Under the pieces are notes generated by a model. The model was not told the origin of the DNA, did not search any database, and worked only from the letters and a program-made list of their open reading frames with translations. A stretch of 64,000 bases of DNA from Burkholderia ambifaria AMMD (lineage in GTDB: Bacteria; Pseudomonadota; Gammaproteobacteria; Burkholderiales; Burkholderiaceae): NCBI RefSeq assembly GCF_000203915.1, contig NC_008392.1, positions 1,178,001 to 1,242,000 on the forward strand, given 5' to 3'. Numbering within the stretch: the first letter of the stretch is position 1; each line of letters begins with the position of its first letter. A program made the translations under genes and the position numbers. Below, piece after piece: positions 9,117 through 18,738 of this stretch.

Positions 9117-10895
9117 ATGTGTCTCATCGAAGTCAAGGTTCCGGATATCGGCGATTTCAGCGGCGTCGATGTCATCGAAGTCAACGTCAAGCCAGGCGAC
9201 ATGATCGAAAAAGAACAAACGCTCATCACGCTCGAATCCGATAAAGCCTCCATGGAAGTGCCCAGCGACGTCGCCGGCACAGTCAAGGAAGTCAAGGTCA
9301 AAGCCGGCGAGAAAGTCTCGCAAGGCACCATCATCGCCATCGTCGAAACAGCAGCAAGCGACGCCGCACCCGCGAAAGCACCCGAGGCAGCGAAACCCGG
9401 AGCGGCTGCACCCGCTCCGGCCGCCGCCGCTCCCGCAGCCGCTCCGGCTCCCGCGCCGCAAGCCGGCAGCTACAGCGGTGCCGCCGACATCGAGTGCGAC
9501 ATGCTCGTGCTCGGCGCCGGCCCCGGCGGCTACTCAGCCGCGTTCCGCTCAGCCGACCTCGGCATGAAGACGGTGCTGGTCGAACGCTACTCGACGCTCG
9601 GCGGCGTGTGCCTGAACGTCGGTTGCATCCCGTCGAAGGCGCTGCTGCACACGGCACTCGTCATCGACGAAGCCGCGGCGCTCGCGTCGCACGGCATCAC
9701 GTTCGGCAAGCCGGAAGTCGATCTCGACAAGCTGCGCGACTTCAAGGGCGGCGTGGTCAAGAAACTGACGACGGGCCTCGCCGGCATGGCGAAGGCGCGC
9801 AAGGTCGAAGTGGTTACCGGCGTCGGCACATTCGTCGATCCGTATCACATGGAAGTGCAGGGCGAAAACGGCAAGAAGGTCGTCAAGTTCAAGCAGGCGA
9901 TCATCGCCGCAGGCTCGCAAGCCGTGAAGCTGCCGTTCATGCCGGAAGACCCGCGCGTCGTCGATTCGACGGGCGCACTCGAACTGCGCCAACTGCCGAA
10001 GCGGATGCTCGTGATCGGCGGCGGCATCATCGGCCTCGAAATGGCCACGGTGTACGCGACGCTCGGCGCCGAGATCGACGTGGTCGAAATGATGGACGGC
10101 CTGATGATGGGCGCGGACCGCGATCTCGTGAAGGTCTGGGAAAAGTACAACGCGAAGCGCTTCGGCAACGTGATGCTGAAGACCAAGACGGTCGGCGCGG
10201 AAGCGAAGGAAGACGGCATCTACGTGAAGTTCGAGGGCGAAAAGGCGCCGGCGGAAGCGCAGCGCTACGACCTCGTGCTCGTCGCGGTGGGCCGCAGCCC
10301 GAACGGCAAGACGATCGGCGCCGACAAGGCGGGCGTCGCCGTCACCGACCGCGGCTTCATCGACGTCGACAAGCAGATGCGCACGAACGTCCCGCACATC
10401 TTCGCGATCGGCGACGTCGTCGGCCAGCCGATGCTCGCGCACAAGGCCGTGCATGAAGGCCACGTCGCAGCGGAAGCCGCGCACGGCGAGAAGGCGTACT
10501 TCGACGCGCTGCAGATCCCGTCGGTGGCCTATACCGATCCGGAAGTGGCGTGGGCCGGCAAGACGGAAGACCAGTGCAAGGCCGAAGGCATCAAGTACGG
10601 CAAGGCCGTGTTCCCGTGGGCCGCATCGGGCCGCGCGATCGCGAACGGCCGCGACGAAGGCTTCACGAAGCTGATCTTCGACGAGGAAACCCATCGCGTG
10701 ATCGGCGGCGGCATCGTCGGCCTGAACGCAGGCGACCTGATCAGCGAAGTGTGCCTCGCCGTCGAAATGGGCGCGGACGCGGAAGACATCGGCAAGACGA
10801 TCCATCCGCATCCGACGCTCGGCGAATCGGTCGGCATGGCCGCCGAGCTGTACGAAGGTGTGTGTACGGACCTGCCGCCGCCCAGAAAGGCCTGA
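9117..10895 (+). CDS. lpdA: Dihydrolipoamide dehydrogenase with N-terminal lipoyl domain (PDH E3)
   Basis: A 592-residue FAD/NAD disulfide oxidoreductase that reoxidises dihydrolipoyl E2. Residues 1-80 are a lipoyl domain (Lys about 43 in ESDKASM), followed by an Ala/Pro linker (about 85-120). The FAD-binding motif [11 protein letters not shown] and the redox-active disulfide [14 protein letters not shown] (Cys165/Cys170) come next. The NAD-binding motif [17 protein letters not shown] and the C-terminal catalytic HPHPTLGE complete the enzyme. The ATG at 9117 follows AAGGGG. Lipoylated E3 is common in beta-proteobacterial PDH operons. The gene is very uniform in GC-ending codons, like the 3' half of the E2 gene. 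Confidence 0.95.
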   Translation: MCLIEVKVPDIGDFSGVDVIEVNVKPGDMIEKEQTLITLESDKASMEVPSDVAGTVKEVKVKAGEKVSQGTIIAIVETAASDAAPAKAPEAAKPGAAAPAPAAAAPAAAPAPAPQAGSYSGAADIECDMLVLGAGPGGYSAAFRSADLGMKTVLVERYSTLGGVCLNVGCIPSKALLHTALVIDEAAALASHGITFGKPEVDLDKLRDFKGGVVKKLTTGLAGMAKARKVEVVTGVGTFVDPYHMEVQGENGKKVVKFKQAIIAAGSQAVKLPFMPEDPRVVDSTGALELRQLPKRMLVIGGGIIGLEMATVYATLGAEIDVVEMMDGLMMGADRDLVKVWEKYNAKRFGNVMLKTKTVGAEAKEDGIYVKFEGEKAPAEAQRYDLVLVAVGRSPNGKTIGADKAGVAVTDRGFIDVDKQMRTNVPHIFAIGDVVGQPMLAHKAVHEGHVAAEAAHGEKAYFDALQIPSVAYTDPEVAWAGKTEDQCKAEGIKYGKAVFPWAASGRAIANGRDEGFTKLIFDEETHRVIGGGIVGLNAGDLISEVCLAVEMGADAEDIGKTIHPHPTLGESVGMAAELYEGVCTDLPPPRKA

Positions 10896-11142
10896 TCGCC
10901 ATCTCGGCTTGCGTGTCGCAAGTATGACGAATAGCGGGTTTTCCCGAGCGTGCGCCGAGAATGTCTGTTTTTGGTGATAACTCGACTTTTTATCGGAATT
11001 TTCCGGAGAGCTGCCTCGCATAAACTCGTTCATCAGGTGATGTTGTTCGAATGCATGCTGGAGCGGAAATCGATGTTCTTCCCGAAAGTGAGCGTTCGAA
11101 CCTCAGGGCACCGGAGCCTTGTGCAAAGAGGAGACCCAGGTC

Positions 11143-11652
11143 ATGAACGTTGCGCTGGACAGGATAGACCTTAGCATCCTGAGTGAACTTCAGGAGGACT
11201 CAAGTTTGACGAATCTCGAACTGGCGGCTCGCGTCAACCTGTCGCCCTCTCCCTGTCTCGTCAGAGTCAGAAATCTGGAGCGTCTCGGTGTAATCAGCCG
11301 GCGCGTCGCCGTGCTCAATGCGTCCCTTCTCGGCCTGGGCATCATGGCCATCGTCGAGATCAGTCTGGAGCGGCAGGGCATGCAGGCGCGGGAGAGTTTC
11401 GCCGACACGGTCAGAGGCATCACCGAAGTCATGGACTGCTTCATGATGACCGGGCAAACCGACTATCTGCTGCGCGTGGTGGCGAGGGATCTCGTCGAAC
11501 TCGAACACATCATCACACACAAGCTGACGTCGCTTCCCGGTGTGGCCAGCGTTCGCTCGAACGTCGTCCTGAAACGGCTTGCCAACAAGACGACGCTTCC
11601 TATCGACAAGACACGGCCTATCCAGATTCATGGACTGGCGCAGGCGTCGTGA
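11143..11652 (+). CDS. Lrp/AsnC-family transcriptional regulator
   Basis: A 169-residue regulator. An N-terminal winged helix-turn-helix (DRIDLSILSELQEDSSLTN, LAARVNLSPSPCLVRVRNLE) is followed by the RAM/AsnC ligand domain with the pattern VMDCFMMTGQTDYLLRVVARD. The ATG at 11143 has AGGAG nine bases upstream. The gene lies between lpdA and ribB, with ribB 22 bp downstream, so it is probably co-transcribed with ribB. It could sense an amino acid or 2-oxoacid and tune the neighbouring PDH genes, but that is inference. Confidence 0.9.
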   Translation: MNVALDRIDLSILSELQEDSSLTNLELAARVNLSPSPCLVRVRNLERLGVISRRVAVLNASLLGLGIMAIVEISLERQGMQARESFADTVRGITEVMDCFMMTGQTDYLLRVVARDLVELEHIITHKLTSLPGVASVRSNVVLKRLANKTTLPIDKTRPIQIHGLAQAS

Positions 11653-11674
11653 TCACATCGCGTAAGGTGTTCTC

Positions 11675-12823
11675 ATGAGTAACGCAATGCCCGCCGGCCG
11701 GCCGGCGGATTCGCGCGCCGACATCGCAACGGCGTCGGAGATTATCGAAGAAGCGCGCGCCGGGCGGATGTTCATTCTGGTCGACGACGAGGATCGCGAG
11801 AACGAAGGCGACCTTATCATTCCCGCGCAATTCGCCACGCCCGACGCCGTCAACTTCATGGCGACGCATGCGCGTGGCTTGATCTGCCTCGCGATGACAC
11901 GCTCGCGCTGCGAATCGCTGGGCTTGCATTTGATGAGCCGAATCAACGGCTCGCGGCACGAGACGGCCTTCACGGTGTCGATCGAGGCGCGTGACGGTGT
12001 GAGTACCGGCATCTCGGCGGCCGACCGTTCCCGCACGATTTCGATTGCGATCAATCCGGAAACGGGGCGAGACGAGCTCGTTTCTCCCGGGCACGTCTTT
12101 CCGCTCATGGCGCGCGACGGCGGCACGCTCGTGCGCGCGGGTCACACCGAGGCGGCAGTAGATATCGCCCGGCTGGCCGGGCTCGCACCGGCCGGTGCGA
12201 TCTGCGAAATCATGAACGACGACGGCACCATGGCGAGGCTGCCGGACCTCATCGCCTTTTCACGGCGGCATCAGCTGAAGCTGGGCACGATCGCCGATCT
12301 CATCGCGTATCGCCGACGAACGGAACGGCTCGTGGAGGCCGTTGAACACGGCAGCTTTACCGAGCCGAATGGAAGGCATTGGCGGATCGTGGTCTACCGG
12401 AACCGGATCGATCAGGTCGAGCATATCGCCTTCGTCATGGGCGATCTACGGGGAGCGGACCCTGTTCTCGTGCGCATGCATGCGATGGATACCATGAACG
12501 ACGTCATCGGCGGTCACCACCTCGCGTCCCTACGCGGCGCCGCGCGTTTGCTGGCGGACGAGAATCGCGGCGTCATCGTGGTGATCCGCGAGTCCCGCGT
12601 CACGGCCGTGTCGGAACGTGTGCGTTCCATGATGCATCCCAAGCCTGCCGAGCCGGAACTGCGTGATTACGGAATAGGCGCGCAAATTCTCACCGAACTC
12701 GGCGTGAAGAACATGATCCTGCTCTCCAATCATGAAAGAACGATCGTGGGCCTGGAGGGCTACGGTTTGAATATGGTGGAGCAGAGAAAAATAGAGCGGA
12801 TTCACGACCATCAGGAAGTCTGA
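11675..12823 (+). CDS. ribB: 3,4-dihydroxy-2-butanone-4-phosphate synthase with degenerate GTP cyclohydrolase II domain (RibBX type)
   Basis: A 382-residue protein. Residues about 20-220 are a full RibB domain: the acidic metal/substrate loop DDEDRENEGDL, the RAGHTEAAVDIARLAGL motif, and ICEIMNDDGTMARLPDL. RibB makes the four-carbon precursor of riboflavin from ribulose 5-phosphate. The C-terminal half aligns with RibA, but the zinc-cysteine cluster is absent: the region is VRMHAMDTMNDVIGGHH with no Cys. GTP cyclohydrolase activity is therefore not expected. Such RibBX proteins are known in proteobacteria. No FMN riboswitch fits in the 22-bp gap after the Lrp gene. Its presence near a two-component flavin monooxygenase suggests local flavin supply. 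Confidence 0.9.
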   Translation: MSNAMPAGRPADSRADIATASEIIEEARAGRMFILVDDEDRENEGDLIIPAQFATPDAVNFMATHARGLICLAMTRSRCESLGLHLMSRINGSRHETAFTVSIEARDGVSTGISAADRSRTISIAINPETGRDELVSPGHVFPLMARDGGTLVRAGHTEAAVDIARLAGLAPAGAICEIMNDDGTMARLPDLIAFSRRHQLKLGTIADLIAYRRRTERLVEAVEHGSFTEPNGRHWRIVVYRNRIDQVEHIAFVMGDLRGADPVLVRMHAMDTMNDVIGGHHLASLRGAARLLADENRGVIVVIRESRVTAVSERVRSMMHPKPAEPELRDYGIGAQILTELGVKNMILLSNHERTIVGLEGYGLNMVEQRKIERIHDHQEV

Positions 12824-12955
12824 CGCCATCCGGTCGTGCCGCCGTGCCGATGCAGAAATCGGGGCGTCCCGTTCTGGTTGCGGGGGCACTTTCCGGATGA
12901 AGTCGTGCCGCTCATTGCAGGGCGTTTCGTGACCATAAAAGCAACTGGAGGAGAG

Positions 12956-13027
12956 ATGAGACACGCAGAAAACCCCGGCATCGTCGGCGAGCGCGCGAGT
13001 GCCATGGCCGCGGGGCGGCCCGCATGA
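12956..13027 (+). CDS. Possible 23-residue leader peptide upstream of the acyl-CoA ligase
   Basis: A short frame starts at ATG 12956 behind a near-perfect Shine-Dalgarno (GGAGGAGAG) and ends in TGA overlapping the ATG of the ligase gene at 13024 (ATGA). The peptide MRHAENPGIVGERASAMAAG (plus RPA) matches no family I know. The ligase start itself has no good ribosome site of its own, so the mini-frame may deliver ribosomes by translational coupling. It could also be an alternative leader of no function. Confidence 0.45.
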   Translation: MRHAENPGIVGERASAMAAGRPA

Positions 13028-14661
13028 AAACAACGGCAGACAATCCCTATACGATCGGACTCGAGCGCGACCGGCCGAACTTCATTGCCTTGTCGCCGCT
13101 GACGTTTCTCGAACGCGCCGCGTCTGTCTGGCCGGAGCGCACGGCCATCGTGCACGGCACGATTCGCCGCGACTGGGCCGAAACCTATCGGCGTTGCCGG
13201 CTGCTCGCCGGTGCGCTGCGCGGGCGCGGCATTGGCAACGGCGATACGGTGGCGATGATCGCGGCCAATACACCGGAACTGTTCGAGGCGCATTTCGGTG
13301 TACCGCTTTGCGGCGCCGTACTGAACACCATCAACACACGGCTCGATGCCGACACGATCGCTTTCATTCTCGACCACGGCGACGCGAAGCTGCTGATCAC
13401 CGACCGCGAATTCTCCCCGACAGTGAAGAAAGCCCTGGCACGGCTTGGCCGCGTCATTCAGGTCATCGACATCGACGATCCACAGTGTGGAGAAGGCGAT
13501 CTGCTCGGCGAAAAAGACTACGAAGCGTTGCTGCAGGAGGCCACGCACACGGAATTCTCTGTCGCGATGCCGGAAGACGAATGGCAGGCCATTTCGCTTA
13601 ACTACACATCCGGCACGACGGGCAATCCGAAAGGCGTGGTGTATCACCATCGCGGCGCATATCTGAACGCCGTGTCGAATGCACTATCGTGGCATCTGGA
13701 CGAGGACACGACCTATTTGTGGACCTTGCCGATGTTTCATTGCAATGGTTGGTGCTTTCCCTGGACCATGGCGTTGGTGGCCGGCACCAGTGTCTTTCTG
13801 CGCCATACGCGGGCCGAGCGGATTCTCGCCGCCATCCGCACCGAGGCGGTCACGCATTTTTGTGCCGCGTCCGTGGTGTTGAACATGATCAATAACGCCG
13901 CGCCGGAGCTGAAAGCGGGCATTCGTCACCGAGTCAAGGTCATGACCGGCGGTGCGCCGCCGCCCGCTTCGGTGATCGCCGGCATGGAGTGCATGGGCTG
14001 GGAGGTGACGCACGCGTACGGGTTGACCGAGTCTTATGGGCCGGTCGTGCAATGCGTGTGGCGCGAGTCGTGGAATGCGCTCGAGCTCGATGCGAAAGCG
14101 CGACTCAAGGCCCGCCAGGGTGTGCGCGGCCCTGTTCTCGAGGCAATGATGGTGGCCCGCCCGGATACGCTGGAGCCCGTTCCAAAAGACGGGCAAACGC
14201 TCGGCGAGGTATTTCTGCGCGGCAACAACGTCATGAAGGGCTACCTGAAGAATCCGGACGCCACCGTGGAGGCATTTTCCGGCGGGTGGTTTCACACGGG
14301 CGATCTCGGGGTATGGCATCCCGATGGCTACCTGGAAATCAAGGATCGCTCGAAGGACATCATCATCTCGGGAGGCGAAAACATTTCGTCGATCGAGATC
14401 GAGGACATACTGTATTCCCATCCCGCTGTTCTGGAGGCGGCAATCGTCGCGCGTCCCGACGACAAGTGGGGCGAGACACCTTGTGCTTTCATCACGCTCA
14501 AAGACGATTCGGTCGTGACTGAAGCGGACATCATCGCGTTTTGCCGCGAGCGGCTGGCACATTTCAAGGTGCCCAAGACCATCGTGTTCTCGCCACTGCC
14601 GAAGACTGCGACCGGCAAGATCCAGAAGTTCAACTTGAGGGAACGAGCGCGCCAGCTGTGA
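13024..14661 (+). CDS. Acyl-CoA synthetase (AMP-forming), medium-chain/aryl type
   Basis: A 545-residue ANL-superfamily ligase that activates a carboxylic acid as its CoA thioester through an acyl-AMP. The P-loop is LNYTSGTTGNPKGVVYHH (about 195-212). Later motifs are the adenine-binding THAYGLTESYGP (about 335-346), GWFHTGDLG, and the hinge region IKDRSKDIIISGGENISSIE. The catalytic Lys is in TATGKIQKF near the C-terminus. The start overlaps a mini-frame by ATGA. It is the first of two ligases in the locus; their sequences are quite different, so two separate acids are probably activated. Confidence 0.92.
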   Translation: MKTTADNPYTIGLERDRPNFIALSPLTFLERAASVWPERTAIVHGTIRRDWAETYRRCRLLAGALRGRGIGNGDTVAMIAANTPELFEAHFGVPLCGAVLNTINTRLDADTIAFILDHGDAKLLITDREFSPTVKKALARLGRVIQVIDIDDPQCGEGDLLGEKDYEALLQEATHTEFSVAMPEDEWQAISLNYTSGTTGNPKGVVYHHRGAYLNAVSNALSWHLDEDTTYLWTLPMFHCNGWCFPWTMALVAGTSVFLRHTRAERILAAIRTEAVTHFCAASVVLNMINNAAPELKAGIRHRVKVMTGGAPPPASVIAGMECMGWEVTHAYGLTESYGPVVQCVWRESWNALELDAKARLKARQGVRGPVLEAMMVARPDTLEPVPKDGQTLGEVFLRGNNVMKGYLKNPDATVEAFSGGWFHTGDLGVWHPDGYLEIKDRSKDIIISGGENISSIEIEDILYSHPAVLEAAIVARPDDKWGETPCAFITLKDDSVVTEADIIAFCRERLAHFKVPKTIVFSPLPKTATGKIQKFNLRERARQL

Positions 14662-14698
14662 AAGAGGCGGCGGTGTAGCACCAGCCGCCGCGTTTCGA

Positions 14699-15547
14699 TC
14701 AACGCGAGGAAGCCTCCTTGTTGTCCACTCGAAATTTGCCGGGACTTTGTCCCATGGTCTTCTTGAACATGGTGATGAACGAGTTCGGACCTTCATAGCC
14801 GAGCTCGAGCGCCACTGCGTGAACCGACGCGCCTGCCGACAATCGCTGAAGCGCAATGATGATATGCAGACGCTCGCGCCAGCGCCCGAAGGTCATGCCG
14901 GTTTCGCTGCGTACCAGCCGCGCGAGCGTACGTTCGCTCATCGCATATCGGCGCCCCCATTCCGCGATCGTGCTGCGGTCGGCGGGGTTGTCGAGCAACG
15001 CCGAAGCGATCTGTTGAAGCCGGGGATTGTCGGAGATCGGGAGAAAGACGTCGTCGGGCGCCAGCAGCGCGAGCTGATCCAGCAACACTCTGGCGAGCCG
15101 GCCCACCGGGCCGTCCTTCGGATAGTCGGGCGGAAACCTGGCCAGTGAACGGATCAGCTCGCGGATGAGCGGCGTGATCGTAAAGCTGCGGCAGTCGGTG
15201 GGCAGACCGGCCTCGTCCGGTGGAATGAAGATGACGTACAGCTTGGCGAAATCGGAAGCATGATTGCTGTGAGGAATGCCGCCCGGAATCCACACCGCGC
15301 CGTTGGGCGGGACGATCCACCATCCGCTCGGTGATCGGCACATGACCGACCCGCTCAATGCGACGACCATTTGCCCCTTGCGATGAACGTGCATCGGCAG
15401 CTCATCCTCTTTTCCACTCGTCTCCAGGAGAACGGAAATGACCGGCAAATCGACGGAGTCCGGATCGAACGGTTGATAGTTGATCTTCACCGGGTCTGTC
15501 ATGGCTCGCGAAGCGGACATACGGATTTCAGGATTTTCGGGTTCCAC
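14699..15547 (-). CDS. AraC-family transcriptional regulator (paralogue of the 3416 gene)
   Basis: A 282-residue regulator with an N-terminal cupin (MHVHRKGQMVVALSGSV, WWIVPPNGAVWIPGGIPHS) and a C-terminal double helix-turn-helix (AEWGRRYAMSERTLARLV and ASVHAVALELGYEGPNSF). It is divergent from the enoyl-CoA hydratase gene at 15715 with a 167-bp gap, the natural place for its operator. It converges on the ligase gene with only 37 bp between stops. It probably controls the 15715-22103 gene run. The ligand is unknown. Confidence 0.9.
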   Translation of the reverse strand: MEPENPEIRMSASRAMTDPVKINYQPFDPDSVDLPVISVLLETSGKEDELPMHVHRKGQMVVALSGSVMCRSPSGWWIVPPNGAVWIPGGIPHSNHASDFAKLYVIFIPPDEAGLPTDCRSFTITPLIRELIRSLARFPPDYPKDGPVGRLARVLLDQLALLAPDDVFLPISDNPRLQQIASALLDNPADRSTIAEWGRRYAMSERTLARLVRSETGMTFGRWRERLHIIIALQRLSAGASVHAVALELGYEGPNSFITMFKKTMGQSPGKFRVDNKEASSR

Positions 15548-15714
15548 GGTTCACTCGCTTTCTGCGCCTGCCGGGCCTCGGTGAATTCATGTGTCGTCGC
15601 CCTCGGCGCAACATACGGTGGGCCATCCGACTGACGCGATTTTAATCCGCCGAATCAACGATGGCGCCGGCAAATCAAAATTAAATTTGGGCCTGCTGGA
15701 CCTACACTGACCCG

Positions 15715-16503
15715 ATGAAAATTCACGAGACATCAGGTATGAAAACCGACGAATTGATTCGCACACACATCGACACGGACGTCGTGCGGCTGACGATCAA
15801 CCGGCCACCGGCAAACGCACTGAGCGAACCGCTCATCACCGCATTGATGTCCATCTTCCGCGACCTCGCTCAACAAGACGTGCCACCCGGCATCGTGCTC
15901 ACCGGGGCAGGAGAGAAGTTCTTTTGTGCCGGCGGCGATATCAATGAAGTGGCGGACCACGAGCTCGCCCTGTCGCGCATGGAAGCGTTCCACGCGTTCC
16001 TGGCGCAACTCGAGCAGTATCCGAGCCCGCTCGTGTGCGCGGTCAACGGCTATGCAGTGGGTGCCGGATTCGAAATGGTGCTGCATGCGGATTACGTCGT
16101 CGCGTCCGCTGAAGCCCGGCTGGGATTTCCCGAGATCAATCACGGCTTGTTGCCCGCGGCAAAAGGCATGCGCCACGCGGCGGCCCTGCTGGGTCGACGT
16201 GCCGCGCGTTCGCTGCTTTTTTCAGGCGAACTGATCACTGCCGGAGAAGCGTTGGCGATAGGTGCGGTGGACGCAATATCCGCGCGCGATGAAACGCTGC
16301 GAGACGCGCTGGCCAAATGCCGCGAGCTTTGCACCAAAGATCCCCAACTCTTCGCCGCCATCAAGCGAACGCTGCGCGAGAGTCCACGGATGAACGACGA
16401 AGCGCTGCTGCAGATGACGCTCGATGACCTGCGTGGATATCTCGGTAACGCGCAGACCGCGGACGCAAGATCCAGATTTCTGAACCGCAACAAGAAGGTC
16501 TGA
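15715..16503 (+). CDS. Enoyl-CoA hydratase/isomerase family protein
   Basis: A 262-residue crotonase-fold protein. The oxyanion-hole segment (GAGEKFFCAGGDI) and the central AVNGYAVGAGFEMVLHADYVVAS segment are present. Both catalytic glutamates expected for a hydratase appear: Glu in GAGFEM and Glu in GFPEINHG. It should therefore hydrate an enoyl-CoA. An ATG at 15739 (MKTDELIR) is an alternative start. The creatininase-family gene begins 2 bp after its stop, so the two are co-translated. It differs clearly from the second crotonase at 18739. Confidence 0.9.
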   Translation: MKIHETSGMKTDELIRTHIDTDVVRLTINRPPANALSEPLITALMSIFRDLAQQDVPPGIVLTGAGEKFFCAGGDINEVADHELALSRMEAFHAFLAQLEQYPSPLVCAVNGYAVGAGFEMVLHADYVVASAEARLGFPEINHGLLPAAKGMRHAAALLGRRAARSLLFSGELITAGEALAIGAVDAISARDETLRDALAKCRELCTKDPQLFAAIKRTLRESPRMNDEALLQMTLDDLRGYLGNAQTADARSRFLNRNKKV

Positions 16504-16505
16504 TC

Positions 16506-17285
16506 GTGAGCAATCTCAAACTGCCGGAAACGCTGCATCTTGCGCGCATGACGTATGAGGACGTGGCGGCTGCATTGGCCACGCAGTTCGATCGCGTCAT
16601 CATTCCTTGCGGCGCAATCGAGCAGCACGGCCCCCATCTGCCGCTGAGCATGGATGCCGATCATGCTGACGCGCTCGCCGTGGAAATCGCCACATCGCTG
16701 GGGCGAACCCTGATCGCACCGACGATACAAGCGGGATGCTCGAAGCACCACATGGCCTTCCCGGGCACGATCTCGTTGCAGGAGCATACGTATGCCGCGC
16801 TCTGCCACGATTACTGCGTGAGCCTCGCGACACATGGATTCAAGCGCATCTACCTGTTCTCTGCGCATGTCGGTAACTTCAATGCCCTTCATGCGATGTT
16901 GCCGGGATTGCGACAGGCTGTCGGGCCGGACGTCCAGGTGCTTGCCTATACGAATCATCAGGCGTGGCTGCGTGAATGGCGACTGGCGGTCGAGAAAGCC
17001 GGCGGCGATCCGGCATCCGTGGGCGGACACGCAGACATCGCCGAAACCTCCCTCATGATCCACCTTCATCCCGACAGTGTCCGACTCGCTCAACTCACGG
17101 CAGGCCACGTGGGCGTCATGACGACCGAGCAATTGAACCGGATGTGGAAGGAAGGCGTGGCGTCCATCTCCCGAAACGGCGTGCTGGGCGATGCGCGAGG
17201 ATCGTCACGCGAGATTGGCGAGGCCTGCCTGCGTGCGACGGCGAGACTTCTCGCGTCGGCATTTGCAGCCGAATCGTCGACGTAG
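16506..17285 (+). CDS. Creatininase-family metallohydrolase
   Basis: A 259-residue amidohydrolase-like protein with a GTG start two bases after the preceding gene. Metal-binding motifs of the family are visible: GAIEQHGPHLPLSMDAD (Glu39, His41, Asp50), SAHVGNFNA (about 119-127), and GGHADIAETS with the late Glu. Family members open cyclic amides (creatinine) or remove small acyl groups from amines (FAPy deformylase ArfB). Here it may open a lactam-like or lactone ring. The context of CoA-pathway enzymes supports a catabolic role. The true substrate cannot be stated. Confidence 0.85.
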   Translation: MSNLKLPETLHLARMTYEDVAAALATQFDRVIIPCGAIEQHGPHLPLSMDADHADALAVEIATSLGRTLIAPTIQAGCSKHHMAFPGTISLQEHTYAALCHDYCVSLATHGFKRIYLFSAHVGNFNALHAMLPGLRQAVGPDVQVLAYTNHQAWLREWRLAVEKAGGDPASVGGHADIAETSLMIHLHPDSVRLAQLTAGHVGVMTTEQLNRMWKEGVASISRNGVLGDARGSSREIGEACLRATARLLASAFAAESST

Positions 17286-17575
17286 AAAAGGGCGGAAAGG
17301 CGGCAGCATGATCTGCCGGTATCGGCAAGGTCGCGGCATGAAAAGAATAAAAAATGCTGCGGGATCTGCGGCAATATTTATTCACGGAAACAAAAGTGAC
17401 ATCAAGGCAGAAACGGCATCCATATAGATAAGTACCACTATCTAATAGGGATGAGACGTTTCGAAATAAAGTCAAACGGCGATGTCCATTGGTTAACGGC
17501 GCGACACTGACCGAACCTCGGCAACAGTTCGCGCGCGCCGTGAATTTTCAAATTACGACTGTCAAGGAAAAGAAA
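17286..17575. promoter_or_regulatory. Intergenic gap before the monooxygenase gene
   Basis: This 290-bp gap is AT-richer than its surroundings, especially 17340-17480 (GAAAAGAATAAAAAATG, ATATAGATAAGTACC). It probably holds the promoter of the 17576-22103 gene run. The only Shine-Dalgarno seen is AAGGA just before 17576. Confidence 0.35.
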
Positions 17576-18730
17576 ATGCCATTGAAATTCGGTTTTTGGT
17601 CCGAGCAGGAGACGCAGGTCGGGCATAGCTACTCGAACAGGCTTCGCGAGCTGGTTCGCGAAGCGCTTTTCGCGGAGCAAATGGGTTTCGACTTCGTTGC
17701 TTTGTCGGAGCAGCACTTTGCGCTTGGCGGAGTGTCGAGTTCGGCGCCTGAAGTGGTCTTTGGTTATCTCGCGGCCGTCACCTCGCGCATCAAGCTTCGT
17801 CCTGCCGTGGCGTTGATGCCGAAGGCCATCAATCACGCACTACGTACCGCGGAACGGCTGGCGGCCACCGACATCCTCTCCGACGGTCGGATGGAGATGT
17901 ATTGCGGGCGCGCGAACACGACGATCGCAATGCGCGCGTTCAATGTATCGCCCGAGGAAACCCTTCCGCAGATGGAAGAGGGCATGGCGCTGTTGCGCAA
18001 AGCGATGCGTGAGGACGTTTTCACCTTCGACGGAAAGTACTACCAGGTGCCGCCCCGGTCGCTCGTGCCGAAGCCGTTGCAAAAACCGTATCCCGTGCTC
18101 GGCGTTGCCGCCACCAGCGCGAACAGCCACGCTTGGGCCGGCTCGGAAGGCCTCGCGGTGATGAGCCATGCGATTTATCAGGGATGGGAAAAACAGAAGG
18201 GTCTGCTGGACACCTACTGGAAGAGCTGGAAGCGCGATGAGACCGGACCGTTGCACAAGCCGCGTGCCGGCATGCCGCTCTTCATCGGTATCGGCAAGAC
18301 CGACCAGGAAGCGAAGGACACTTACGCCCGCGCGATCATGAACTACGCGCGCATCTCGACCGACGCCTATCCGCGGCTCGCCAAACTCGCGGACAACTAC
18401 GCGTACATGGCCGAAAGCGTGCCCGCGATGCAACGCGCAGCCGAAGATTGGGACTACCTCCTGAACGAATCCGCCACCACGGTGTGCGGAAGCCCCGATA
18501 CCGTCATCCGTCAGTTGGAGCAATACGAGAAGCTCGGAATCGACGAGGTGCTGCTGCATATCGACTCGGTACCGCACGAGCAGATCATGTCGGCGATCGA
18601 GATGGTGGGTCGCTACGTGATTCCTCATTTCAACGATCGCAACAATATCGTCCGCCCGACCGACGAGTTGCTCGAGAAGATTCGCGCCATGCGCCCGCAG
18701 GCTGCCAACCCGCAGCACACTCAAGGATGA
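17576..18730 (+). CDS. Luciferase-like (LLM class) flavin-dependent monooxygenase
   Basis: A 384-residue bacterial luciferase-family TIM-barrel enzyme. The N-terminal KFGFWSEQ strand, the GFDFVALSEQHF segment, AAVTSRIKLRPAVALMP, and DILSDGRMEMYCGRA are all typical. These enzymes use reduced FMN from a partner reductase to oxygenate a substrate, including Baeyer-Villiger reactions. A flavin reductase gene lies at the end of the same run (21597). The start at 17576 (MPLKFGFW) was chosen because AAGGA precedes it and homologous proteins begin there; the frame is open 29 codons further upstream. The next gene begins 8 bp after its stop. Confidence 0.92.
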   Translation: MPLKFGFWSEQETQVGHSYSNRLRELVREALFAEQMGFDFVALSEQHFALGGVSSSAPEVVFGYLAAVTSRIKLRPAVALMPKAINHALRTAERLAATDILSDGRMEMYCGRANTTIAMRAFNVSPEETLPQMEEGMALLRKAMREDVFTFDGKYYQVPPRSLVPKPLQKPYPVLGVAATSANSHAWAGSEGLAVMSHAIYQGWEKQKGLLDTYWKSWKRDETGPLHKPRAGMPLFIGIGKTDQEAKDTYARAIMNYARISTDAYPRLAKLADNYAYMAESVPAMQRAAEDWDYLLNESATTVCGSPDTVIRQLEQYEKLGIDEVLLHIDSVPHEQIMSAIEMVGRYVIPHFNDRNNIVRPTDELLEKIRAMRPQAANPQHTQG

Positions 18731-18738
18731 ACCTACGT

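Noticed and set aside
11653..11674. FMN riboswitch before ribB
   Set aside because: Only 22 bp separate the Lrp gene and ribB, too short for an RFN element, and no RFN-like sequence lies further upstream.
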